This document shows, one piece after another, positions 24,645-35,215 of a stretch of DNA of 64,000 bases. The position numbers and the translations under genes are program-made. The notes under the pieces were generated by a model, which was not told the origin of the DNA, searched no databases, and worked only from the letters and a program-made list of their open reading frames with translations. The DNA is taken from contig JAUPFV010000004.1 in assembly GCA_036936605.1 (NCBI GenBank), positions 119,772,852 through 119,836,851 of the forward strand. Reading direction: 5' to 3'. Origin of the DNA: Limnanthes douglasii subsp. nivea. Taxonomy: Eukaryota; Streptophyta; Magnoliopsida; Brassicales; Limnanthaceae. How positions within the stretch are numbered: the stretch's first letter is position 1; each line of letters begins with the position of its first letter.

Positions 24645-24853
24645 TAAAAAAAACAAAAAAAACAAAAAAACAAAAAAACAAAAAAACAAAAAAACAAAAA
24701 AACAAAAAAACAAAAAAACAAAAAAACAAAAAAACAAAAAAACAAAAAAACAAAAAAACAAAAAAACAAAAAAACAAAAAAACAAAAAAACAAAAAAAAC
24801 AAAAAAACAAAAAAAAATAAAAAAAATAAAAAAACAAAAAAAAAACAAAAAAA
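24645..24853 (+). repeat. (A7C)n microsatellite of about 200 bp
   Basis: About 22 units of an 8-bp A7C motif, slightly irregular at both ends. Long minus-strand frames here (a periodic Phe-rich translation) follow from the 8-bp period and are not genes. Confidence 0.95.
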
Positions 24854-25420
24854 GAGGTAAAAATTGGCTAGGATGAGTTCTTTGGTACTCGAGTTAATAA
24901 GTTCTAGGGGACTTTGTGCCTAGTGACCTAAGACTTTTCCGGTCTGGGATCCGCTAACCTAAAGCTCGCTACATGGGCACCATTGTATAAGTCTTTCAGG
25001 GACCTCATCCATTGCACGGTCAAATAAGCCTTTGAGTGTCTGTATATAGAGTAAAGCATAATAAATCTTTGACAACCCCGGAGAAATATGGATGTGCAAC
25101 TTGACTATGAAGAATCTAGGTTGTATTTCGTTTCTAATCTTATGATTATTATGATGAGAACAAGTAAGGTCCATTAATTTGTACTAAAAACATGTCGAGT
25201 GAGTTTAAGCACACACGCACGCTTCTTCACTTGTATTGCTAACATTTGAGTACCTAGTTATTTCGCATTCCGAGGTCATTACATTCGTTGAGGCATTTAT
25301 GCTTAATTAGTTACGGTTACTTGTTCGGGATCATTGCATTCTTGCATTCATTTAAATTCAGTTGCATTCATGTATCAAATGTTAAACCTGTTTTGCATTG
25401 CTTGAGGACAAGCAACGGTT

Positions 25421-25434
25421 TAAGTTTGGGGGTT
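25421..25434 (+). other. Athila polypurine tract
   Basis: TAAGTTTGGGGGTT directly before the 3' LTR; the TTTGGGGG core is typical of Athila and relatives and primes plus-strand synthesis. Confidence 0.75.
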
Positions 25435-27352
25435 TGATAAGTGCATTTCATATCACTTATTACGCTTCCATTATTCTTAAATTCGTCACCGGTTCTCAAA
25501 TATTCGTTGAGTTTTAACGTATTTTTTCAGTATTCTTAAAGACGCTTGTGCCGCGGGTAAATTGTGATAATATTAATAAATTTGGGTTGAAATTGAAGAA
25601 ACTGGAAAATTAATGTACTTAGGGAAATTTTCGAACAGTTGAAAAGAAAAGAAAATATATTAATGCTAAAAATATATTATGACGAGTGATTTTCCAAAAA
25701 TATATATATATTAATGCTAAAAATATATTATGACGAGTGATTTTCCAAAAAAATATATATTAATGCTTGAAAAATATATTAATATTGAAAAAAGGGAAAA
25801 TATATTTTCTAAGATATTGTTTAAAAAATTAAATTAAGAAGAAAATATTAAAGCGAAGCATAAAAGGAAATTAATGCTGAATTAAGAAAAGAATATTAGA
25901 TTAATCCGAATATTTTATTTAGCTATATTGTCTAAAATATTATTTTATTTAACATAAATATTTACGTTAAGTAATTTAATTGTTTTTAGGGTTTCGGCAG
26001 AATATCTATATAAAGAGACGTAAAGGAGAAAGAAGGTGTGCCATTTGGTTTCTTGTCTTTCGGCAAAATACAAATAAAAGAAAAAAAGAGAATAGAAAAA
26101 GAAAGAAGAAAAAGGAATCGTCTACTGATACAATTGGCGACTGTTCGAAAAGCATATATAATTGGCGACTGTTCGAAAAGCATATATAATTGGCGACTGT
26201 TCGAAAAGCTAATTGGTGTCAGACTTGAAAAGTATATATCAATTGTTGGCCGTTGGAAAAGCAAAGCATGTCAGACTCGAAAAGCATATCAATTGGTGGC
26301 CGTACGAAGAGCAAAGCCAATTGGTGTCAGACTCGAGAAGCAGATACAATTGGTATCCGATCGAATATAAAACAGAGAAGACAAAACGGGTTTAACAAAA
26401 TTGAGGCGTCCGTTTATAACAACTGGTGTGTGCCGATTTTGACGCTGAATTGAGTTCGATTAACACAGACGGTAATTGACGGTAAATTGACTTTGAGTTT
26501 CTTTTCGGTTTAATATTTTCTAAACTCTTCTTCGTTTATTTTTATTTTTATTTTCATCAAGCTATGTTAATTTTTAAGACCATGATGATGATTTGTTCGA
26601 TTATGAACTAATCGTTGTCATGGAACCTTAGCGGATTTGTTTGAATAATATTTAGGGTTTATTGCTTAATTGATTTTTTTAGATATGTTTATCGGTTACC
26701 TAGTATGGTTGTGTTTTTTTTTTGCTAGATGCGTCGCGAATATCTAGATTGTTTATCTTTAATGAATGCGAAAGTATAATTAAGGGTTAGAACTTGCCAT
26801 GCTAGCATAGGTTCTTGAATGATTCATATTGTGATTGTTCATGATTCGTAATATGTCATTAACCATATCATATTACCCTATGTAATCGAAATAGATAACT
26901 TGTGCTTAAAACCAATTGTACCTCAATTCATATAGACATATAGGATTGTCATGCATGTGGTGTCTGCTTAACTGCTATCTCTTTTGTGGTTGATTAAGTG
27001 GTTTGGTTTACGTGTATTGAAAGGTAGCGTATTCTGATTTTGTGTTATCTGATTAGTAATCGTAGTTATCTTACATATTGATTAAGTATATTAATACTCT
27101 AAGTAAAATAAACAATGAAGTTAGGGTTCCATGTTTTCTCTCGTATAAGTAAAACTCATTAGATATTCTCGTTACTTGATTTGTTTAGTTACATTCATAC
27201 TTTATTACTCATTCAAGCATTATTTTAATAATCATACGTTGTTGCATAAGTGAATTCTTGTCTTATACACATAGTCTTCGTGGGAACGATCTTTCTTACT
27301 TATTACTTGCTACAATTTGACCGCGTATACTTGCATGAGAAAAGGACTAACA
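25435..27352 (+). repeat. Athila 3' LTR
   Basis: 1,918 bp, TGATAAG...ACTAACA. It is 126 bp longer than the 5' LTR: an additional ~53-bp copy near 25,680-25,750, an additional 28-bp unit near 26,150-26,210, and ~46 bp near 26,266-26,320, all duplications of adjoining sequence. Confidence 0.95.
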
Positions 27353-27357
27353 GGACA
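27353..27357. repeat. Athila target-site duplication, right copy (GGACA)
   Basis: Identical to 16,712-16,716. Copia pol resumes immediately. Confidence 0.95.
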
Positions 27358-30124
27358 CCTGAATTACAAAGCTTTATCGATGCTGGAAAGGGATAAATTA
27401 GTCAGAGGCTTGAGCGGAGTTAAAGTGATGGATCAGACATGTGAAAACTGCACTGTCAGTAAACAACACAGGACATCATTCCCAAAGAAGACTGTGTATC
27501 AAGCAAAAGAGAATTTGGAACTTGTTCATGTGGATTTGTGTGGACCGATCTCACCAACAACGCATGGAGGTAATAACTATTTTGCTTTGTTTGTTGATGA
27601 TTATAGTAGATATATGTGGGTTGAATTCATTAAAAAGAATAGTGATTTCTTTATGATATTTAAAAAGTGGAAGATCAGCGTTGAAATGCAGTTTGGTAAC
27701 AAGTTAAAATGCTTAGATCAGACAGAGGGGGTGATTTTTTATCAAATGAATTCACACATTTTTTTGAGCACGAAGAAATCAAAAGACAGTTCACCGCTCC
27801 TTATTCTCCTCAACAAAATGGGGTTGTAGAGAGAAGGAATCAAACAGTTGTTGAAATGGCACGATGTCTACTGAAAGAGAAGAATATGCCAGCAATGTTC
27901 TGGGCAGAAGTCGTTCGTACTGCACTTCACATCCTTAATCGATGTCCAACGAAAGGAATTAATGGCAAAACTCCATACCAAGTATGGTTTGGAAAAACAG
28001 CTGTTGTTGGGTATTTTAGAATTTTTGGCTGCATTGGATATGTCAAGAATGTGAAACCACACTTAAGAAAATTGGAAGATCGGAGTACAAAAATGGTGTT
28101 TTTGGGATACGAATCTGGTGCAAAGGCATATCGGTTTGTTTGTCCAGAAACTATGAAACTTGTCACTAGTAGAGATGTTGTTTTTCGGGAATCAGAAGCT
28201 TGGAACTGGGATAGAATGGAAGATAGAAGCTTGGCAGAAAATCAAGGAAACAAATTCACTATATATGTCCAGGATTTCATAAAATACAATGAAGGAGAAG
28301 AAGTTTCGCCCCGTTTAGGCAAACCGGAATTACAAAATCAATTTTCTCACTCAGACGAAGAATTGACTCATGAACCTGGTATGGATGTAAATCAGAATCT
28401 ACATCCTGTCTTAAATCAAGAATCATATTCTCAAACAATGTCTGATGAATCGTCGGACGAACCTAAAAAGTTTAGGTCATTAAGAGAAATATATGCAGAA
28501 ACAAATGAAACCGAAGTTGAATCTATACGAGAAGATGATGTGATTTTACTGTCTGCTGAAGAACCAACCACTTATGAAGAAGCCACGACAGATGAACACT
28601 GGTATCATGCGATGAAAGAGGAGATTCAGTCGATTAAGAGGAATGTTACATGGGAATTTGCAGATCTTCCTAGGGGTCACAAAGCGATTGGTCTGAAATG
28701 GGTTTTCAAAGTAAAGAAGAATCCAGATGGAGAAGCCGTGAAACACAAAGCTAGATTGGTGGCCAAAGGATATGTTCAAGAGAAAGGTATTGACTTTGAT
28801 GAAGTTTTTCCCCCTGTTGCTAGAACAGAAACAGTAAGAGTGATTTTAGCTATGGCAGCTCAACATTCATGGCAAGTGCATCATATGGATGCCAAATCAG
28901 CATTCTTGAATGGAAATCAACATTCTTGAATGGAGATTTGACATAAGAAGTTTATGTCAAACAACCACCGGGATTTGTTGAGAAATGAAAGGAAAATCAG
29001 GTTTTTAGACTCAGAAAAGCTCTTTATGGCCTGAAGCAAGCTCCACGAGCTTGGAATGCTAAGCTAGACATGTGTTTCCAAAGACTTGGATTTGAGAAAT
29101 GTCCATTAGAGCATTATTTGTATAAGATACGTGTGAAGGATGAAACTCAAATTGTTAGGGTCTATGTAGATGATCTAATAATCACAGGTACAAGACTTGC
29201 AGGAATTCTGGAGTTCAAACAACAGATGAAGAAATTGTTTGATATGAGTGACTTGGAATTATTGAGTTATTATCTTGGAATTCAAGTTCTTCAGAGACCA
29301 TGCTACCTCAGTTTATGTCAGTCAAGCTATGCCTTGAAGATATTGGAGAAGGTGAATATGGAGGATTGTAAACCGTGCAAAATCCCCATGGATTCACGCA
29401 TGAAACTGTGCAAAGATGATGATAACCCACTTGTAGACGCGACGTTGTATCACAGTATCATTGGCAGCTTGCGTTACTTGGTGAATACGAGGCCTGATCT
29501 AGCATTCTCAGTAGGAGTTGTAAGTAGGTTCATGAAAGACCATACATGAAACATTTCGCTGCTGTAAAACAAATTTTGAGGTACATCAAAGTTACTTTAA
29601 ATTTGGGTTGTGTGTATGAAGCAAGTGAGGCTGAAAATTTCAAGTTAGTTGGATACACTGATAGTGATCTAGCAAGAGATGTTGATGATAGAAAAAGTAC
29701 ATCGGGTATTCTGTTCTTGTTAGGAAAGAGTCCCATTACATGGATGTCACAAAAACAGAAAATAGTAGCATTGTCTTCATGCGAGGCTGAGTATGTAGTA
29801 GCCGCTACTGGAGTTTGTCAAGGCATTTGTTTGAGGAATCTGTTAGAGGAGATGACTGGAGAAAAGTCTAAAGACGTTGTGATTAAGATTGACAACAAGT
29901 CTGCAATATCACTTGCAAAGAATCTGGTGTTTCACAGTAGAAGTAAACATATTGATGTGAGATATCACTTTATAAGAGAGTGTTTGCTGAAGGGGGGTTT
30001 TGAAGTAGATTATGTCAAAACAGAGAATCAACTTGCAGACCTCTTGACAAAACCATTGAGCAGAGAGAGACTTGAAATGCTAAGTAAAGAAATTGGTGTT
30101 GGAAAATGCATTGACTACAAAATT

Positions 30125-30136
30125 GAGGGAGAGAAA
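30125..30136 (+). other. Copia polypurine tract
   Basis: GAGGGAGAGAAA lies immediately before the TG of the 3' LTR. Confidence 0.85.
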
Positions 30137-30442
30137 TGTCACGTTAAATTATGTAGTCCAAACTTTGGAAAAACAGCAACGCCAAACATGCCTTTGACAG
30201 ATAAAATCAATTAAGGTAAAACTGATATAGAAGCAGTTCGAAGAAGTTAAACAGACAGTTTTCTTCAGTTTATGTTTCCGTTATTTATCTTTGATTGTAT
30301 TTAATATATTCTATTATGAAATGAAACATTAACTTTACATAAGAAAATTTGTGTTTTCTCTGTGTGTTTATATCCTACATTCTAAAGCAGATGGATTAAA
30401 AATCCGAGGTTTAGTAGAAGCAGAAGGATAGAATTTCCTACA
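30137..30442 (+). repeat. Copia 3' LTR
   Basis: 306 bp, TGTCACG...TACA. Pairs with 14,969-15,274. It is followed by TCGGA, the imperfect TSD copy. Confidence 0.92.
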
Positions 30443-32245
30443 TCGGAGATAATAGTCTGCTTATCGATACCTAGACAATATTTTTTTAATGTTTTCGGAG
30501 GAAAATAGCTTTTGAATAGGTTGTAAAATAACATATGACATTTTTTTATCCTTGTCGTAGTCTTTCGCTAACTTTTTCATATTTACTGATGTGTTAGTTG
30601 TCCACTCAAGGTAGATGAGGAGCAGGTGTTTGTGACGACGTCCGTGGCTAATTTGTTGAAGGATTCAACAGGGATTGAGGGTAAGCTTTCTTCCATTTTT
30701 TTTATAGTTGCAATAAGTTCTGCTAAAGAAGCATCTTTCTCTGATGTTAGCAACAAAAAAATATACATACCATAACATCGCGTGGATATTGAGCTTACTG
30801 TCGAGGGTATGAAGTTTTTGAAAGCTGGTGAAGAGGGTGATGACGGGACCAAAGATGGAGCTATGGAGGTGGTGCTGGTTCTTGTCAACTATAGCTTTAT
30901 GTTGAGACTCTCTAATCCATCCAGGAGTGGTTTTAGAGGGCAACCAAGTATCTCATGGCATATCCTCGATAAAAAAGATATTTAATATAATTGTAAGGAC
31001 CTTTGTGTTTTAACGCTCGATCCTGGGTTCAAATATACCCCAATTCTTCTAATTTTTTCATCTTATTAACCTTAATTTTACTCTCTCCTCTCCCCTTAAA
31101 TTCTATTTTGGCCCAAATTCAAACCATATTTACAAAATTATAAGTTTAATAAGTTTACTATTTCAACAATTAATCTGTAATAGAAAAAAAAAATTATTAG
31201 GTTTACTCATTAAATAATTATATTTATATAAAAAAATTTAAATAAAAGATTAATATAAGTTTATTAGTCATATTTATATTTATGTAATTTATTAATTGTA
31301 TTTAACTAATAATTTTTTATACCAAAAAAACTAATTAAATAATTATATTTAAATAAAAAAATGTACATGAATTATTTATATAAATTTATTAATCACATTT
31401 AGATAATTTACTAATCATAGATAGATTTTCTCATATTACTAGTGAATTTTATTTTGTTTGTCCAGATTTTGATAGATGATTTAATTTGATTTCCTTACGG
31501 TATGTTGCACAAGTCTGTTACGTCTGTCCTAGATTTTCGAAGTCTAATACTTATATTGTCAAAAACGAATGAACTGAAGCACCGTCTGAAAAAACCTACT
31601 TTCATTCCTTCGACAAGTTATCCATCATCTTCAAATAACATATTCAAATAGGGAGATATTTGGAGTTGGATGCTCGAATAAGAACTAAAATTCCTAAGTA
31701 TCATCCAAATTATCAAGCGCCTTCAATGAGTAATAAAAAAATACATTTACGTTTGGACTAGAAATAAATATTCATTTTGAGTTGTAATTGAAACATTTCT
31801 ATATTTATACTATGTAATACACAAATATTTATTTTTTGTATTTTTTTGGCATACTCTTAATTTTAGTCTTGGATCCGCCCCTCGTGTCACCATTGTCCAT
31901 CATCTTCGCATCGTTACATAGCTCATGGGACATAATACTTATTAGCAATCTATAAGATCTCGAAAGTACCAGTGTATTTGAATTGGAGAGGGAGATATGC
32001 AGACTTCTTGAGGTGAATCTTATTGTGCTTGTCGATTAGGAGTTTGTGGAGGATTCCGGTTTACCGTTTTCTCACCTTTGACTGCATCATTTTTTTTGGA
32101 ATTCGAAGGAGGAAAGTGAGGTTTTGTATTTAGGTGGTGTTCTCACAATATACGTAAAATTATAATCCGTACTATCGTAAGCAATCTTAAGTATTAAAGT
32201 TGAAAAGTAGAATTATTGGTCGATTAATACATTTAATGGTCTATT
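30443..32245. other. No recognised gene
   Basis: The first ~500 bp may continue the CACTA-like remnant interrupted by the copia element: rejoining across the TSD gives a minus-strand reading DKQTIISDTPSPPSQPPE. A 101-codon minus-strand stretch (30,888-30,583) has a plausible helical segment (SLAELIATIKKMEESLPSI), but I do not recognise it. The rest is AT-rich. Confidence 0.4.
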
Positions 32246-32750
32246 TGGTAGCGCCGATATATGAGGTTGAAGAGACGACGACAAACACAAAGAGAAGAAG
32301 ATGAAAAATCAAATTATATTCCAAAACTAATATTACAGCTCAAATTATATTCCAAAATGTCTGACGGTAAAAACAGGGTTTGAGAGCCTTTTATAGAAGT
32401 GCTCGAAACCCTACGCCAAAATTATAACTTGTTCCTCACGAAATAAAATAAAGTTCAACCTAATTTCAAAGTGATTGAAGCTGGTTAAGTATTTTAATTA
32501 AATCCAATAAAAATAGAAAATGTAGAAAGTTCACAAAAACAGTAAAAATAGGGCCTACACGATCGAATTTTGGACCTGAACTTCATCACCAAGCTTCGCC
32601 CTCGTGATGATGCTTTCAAAAAATCGTTAGATTTCTCGATGCATTTGATTTGAGTGATCCCAGCGCCTAATTCGGATAACTTAGCCCAAATAAAGTCGTT
32701 TTCGTTTGTCCAAAAAGACCATATAGTCATGGACTTATGCATCTACATCA
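32246..32750 (-). repeat. Probable solo LTR (505 bp)
   Basis: The segment begins TGGTAGCGCC and ends TCTACATCA on the plus strand, so it has TG...CA ends. Flanks CTATT (32,241-32,245) and GTATT (32,751-32,755) match at four of five bases as a TSD. Read on the minus strand, the end resembles a U5 region with a pyrimidine-rich CATCTTCTTCTCTTTGTG stretch. No internal retroelement sequence adjoins it. The flanks also have a weak inverted match, so a small DNA transposon is an alternative. Confidence 0.5.
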
Positions 32751-33245
32751 GTATTAGACCGTTTATTAATATTTATGATACTCATAATAATTAATATTAT
32801 CACCTATCTAGCCGTACTAATTGATTTCGTGAAATGTATTAATATTTAAAATTTATTATAATATAATATTTATATTTATTAATAATATCACTATAACATA
32901 AGATTAAACAATATTAAATGTTATTTGACTAATATTTTTTTACGCAAAAATAAAATTTCATTGCTAAAAGTTTTTTGGACAGTTATTTGGATGCTCTAAC
33001 TAGAAATCGATGTTAATATGCATAATTAGATTAGATTTTCTTCTATATTTAGACTTCAGAATTCTGAGCTTTTTTCCATGATTGATTTTAGTTTTCTCTT
33101 TTAGGTTACAGTCGCCTTAAAAACTGCAAAATTTAGAAAACTTGTGATGTTGTTGGTCGGTATTGAGTTGCCCCAAAAAGAGTTAGATAGTAAAATAATA
33201 ATATATTTTTTATCATGATGATTTCTATATTAGATGTCTAATATT

Positions 33246-33308
33246 AGTTTGTAATTCTAAGGTATCAGTTTGTAATTCTAAGGTATCAGTTTGTAAATCT
33301 AAGGTATC
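33246..33308. repeat. Three tandem copies of a 21-bp unit
   Basis: The unit AGTTTGTAATTCTAAGGTATC occurs three times head to tail, with one substitution in the third. Confidence 0.9.
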
Positions 33309-33329
33309 ATGTATCAAGTCTTTTTCACA

Positions 33330-35215
33330 TGCTTCCTAACAATAGTATAACACTTAGGCGAGCATGTACTTGATTGATAAGAAATTCCCAATTTTTTTGG
33401 TGAGACAAATCCTACTTTGTAATCCAATCAGCGGCATAGTTGTGTTCTCTGTTAATATGTCTAATATTTTTATTTGAGAGGAATTATCAATATTTGAACA
33501 TCCATTATCAAAACCAAGCTTTTTGATATTTTGAAAATACGATCATTTAAAACCATTGGCTCTTGAAGAGCAATAAAATCAAGATATTTTATTTTTAATT
33601 ATTGATTTTATTTACGAATGATCCTTTTATTGCCAATTCCTCTGGTATTCCAATTGAGTATTGATAAGTTCATTTTAATAGAGAGTTTTAGGGATCTTGA
33701 GGGTCCTATAAGATACACAGCCCTTATGATAAGGGGACCTTTGAAGCTTTTGGTTTTTTTAGTTTTTTTTTCTAATGATTTTGGTTTCATTTGTGGAAGT
33801 TAACTTTAACAAAATTATATTTTTTCTTAGATTTTTTAATTCAACTATTTCAATGTTCAAGGTCCTACTATCTATAAACAATCATTAAAGCAGCCCTTGC
33901 TCATGATCGTCAGAGTCACAATCAGGAGCAATATTCAAGGTCCTACTATCTATAAACAAATTATATTCTTTCTTAGATTTTTTAATTCAACTAATTTCAA
34001 TTTTGTCAAGACTAATATTATTAATGACTTGATAGACATGGTGATTAGTTTTACTTTTGGAGAATAGAGTATCTTCATATTGTTGTGTTTCATTAGAGTT
34101 TGATTTAGTAAAATTATTATGATATATGGAAACCCATTATTTACCCTAGTTTATTTATTGTCTATTATTATTTACTTTAGTTTGTGGACTCACTTCTCCT
34201 TGTAAGGAGGTGGCTTGATGCTTGAAAGTGAGTTTGATTCAGAAGGAAACTATTTCTCAGTGACAAATATGTTTATAGCTCGTTTTTCTTTGTTTTTTAG
34301 GCTTTTATTATAATTGTGTTCTTTTTGTCCAAAATGTTTGTATGATGAACAATAAGAAGGCATATCACTAAATGTGATTATCATAATCCCTATTTGCCTC
34401 CAAAACCTATCCAAGGTACCATTTGATTTTTTTAGTGAAAATTGGCCTATGGAACATACATTTTTCCACAGTTTTTTTTAGATCTTCTAAATTTTCTAAT
34501 TGGTATGTGTCTGTAATCCCAGACAGACATACTATACAAACCTAAAAATTAAAAAAATCTAGAAAATCTCTAAATTTACTTTGATTTTATGAAGATTGTA
34601 AGAAAATTTCACAACTAAGGTGAATTTAGAAGAATAAAGTATGGATTCCTTATTTGTTTCTTGGAAAATGACTCCATGATGGTCTCTTTTGGTCTCGTAC
34701 ATTAAATTTTCCTAACTTGTGGTCTTGTGACTTATGCGGTCTTGTGACTTATGCGAATGTTCTTGGATTAAGACTATTGCGACCCATTGATTTTGATTTG
34801 AAAAAGTGAGGGTTTGTCGAAAATGAGGTTGTCCTGGACATCTTTCCTTTGAATAATTCCTTGACTTGGATTTAATCTCTGAGTGTTTGGAAGTAGTAGA
34901 ATTTCTTGTACTTGAAGATCTATCTTTCGAACCCCACGATTTTGATTTCATCTTGGTTGAGAGATACTAGGTCGTGAACCCTTCTCATTGTTTTCTCTAA
35001 ACCTTTGTCTTCTTGATTTGATAAGACCGAAACCTCGAACTAAAATTATATAGTGATTTCCTCCATTAATTAACTATGGTGAAGCTTTGATTTCGTATGA
35101 ATTTGAAGTCATATGGAATTAGGATTTGACAAAAGATTTGAAGGTTTTTGATTTACATAAATAGTGATTTCTTAGAGTTTCTCTCTTCTCTCTCACCTTC
35201 ATACTTGTTGAGTTA
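33330..35215 (-). mobile_element. LINE fragment, RT region missing
   Basis: Minus-strand reading: a GA-rich 5' stretch near 35,215; ORF1 remnants (34,951-34,712 with SWGSKDRSSSTRNS; a decayed zinc knuckle YCSSYKHFGQKEHN near 34,370-34,320); the ORF2 start MNLSILNWNTRGIGNKR inside 33,790-33,608; then ILDFIALQEPMV. Right after this, near 33,480-33,410, comes NREHNYAADWITK followed by a stop, the characteristic end of a plant LINE RNase H domain. The whole RT between them is absent. 3' poly(A) and TSD were not identified. Confidence 0.65.
33608..33790 (-). pseudogene. LINE ORF2 start (endonuclease N-terminus)
   Basis: An open stretch whose last 20 or so residues, MNLSILNWNTRGIGNKR, are the ORF2 start seen in the LINE at 7,321; the preceding residues belong to the ORF1 tail. 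A stop follows, then IALQEPMV downstream keeps the endonuclease Glu motif. Non-functional. Confidence 0.65.

Larger units (their letters stand above)
23977..25434 (+). other. Athila 3' non-coding region, no env-like ORF
   Basis: The region between integrase and 3' LTR holds a stretch common in this group (GACGTTAAACAAGCGCTTCG at 24,002-24,021, followed by GGGAGGCAACCCA), an A/C microsatellite, and the pre-LTR block GAGGACAAGCAACGG. I see no plus-strand open frame resembling an envelope protein. Confidence 0.7.
16717..27352 (+). mobile_element. Athila-like Ty3/gypsy retrotransposon nested in copia pol
   Basis: A complete 10,636-bp element with long LTRs (1,792 and 1,918 bp), an Asp-tRNA primer site, one gag-pol reading frame in the order gag, protease, RT, RNase H, integrase, a 1.46-kb non-coding 3' region, and a polypurine tract TTTGGGGG before the 3' LTR. 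The Asp-tRNA primer site, FMDD catalytic motif, CDLGASINLMP protease motif and absence of a chromodomain indicate the Athila branch. No envelope-like third ORF was found, so it would be an env-less, Diaspora-type member. A perfect 5-bp TSD marks simple insertion, later than the copia element it splits. Confidence 0.95.
27353..30214 (+). pseudogene. Copia pol, 3' portion: integrase, RT, RNase H
   Basis: Resumes with HLNYKALS and CENC of the integrase zinc finger. The catalytic triad is readable: VHVDLCGPI (Asp), LRSDRGGDF (Asp), NGVVERRNQTV (Glu). RT runs from GLKWVFKVKKNPDG through DAKSAFLNG and ALYGLKQAPRAW to YVDDLIITG (29,163 onward). RNase H has SSCEAEYVVAATG, DNKSAI and KHIDVRYHFIRE; the C-terminus extends into the 3' LTR. 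Lesions: 1-bp deletion near 27,714; a 20-bp tandem duplication at 28,901-28,940 shifting frame; TAA at 28,944; TGA at 28,986; 1-bp deletion near 29,545. Catalytic residues persist although the frame is broken. Confidence 0.9.
14969..30442 (+). mobile_element. Ty1/copia retrotransposon, interrupted by an Athila-like element
   Basis: Paired 306-bp LTRs, an initiator-Met tRNA primer site, gag, protease, integrase, RT and RNase H in copia order, and a polypurine tract define the element. Excluding the 10,636-bp Athila insertion and one 5-bp TSD copy, it is 4,833 bp, a usual copia length. The two LTRs differ at about 14 of 306 positions in my hand alignment (about 4.6%). The coding region carries stops, small indels and the large insertion, so it is inactive. 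Its size and short LTRs would suit the Ale or Ivana lineages, but I cannot decide. Confidence 0.92.

Noticed and set aside
24597..24848. Two long minus-strand frames of periodic Phe/Val/Leu/Cys residues
   Set aside because: They are translations of the (A7C)n tract: an 8-bp period gives an 8-residue periodic product in open frames. No gene.
23977..25434. Envelope-like ORF expected in some Athila elements
   Set aside because: No plus-strand frame of suitable length, signal peptide or membrane segment was seen.
25986..26453. Several overlapping frames on both strands in the Athila 3' LTR
   Set aside because: They arise from short tandem units in the LTR and also appear in the 5' LTR; non-coding.
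30583..30985. Opposed ~70-100 codon frames on both strands
   Set aside because: No recognisable domain, and overlap on both strands suggests chance; possibly part of the CACTA-like remnant.
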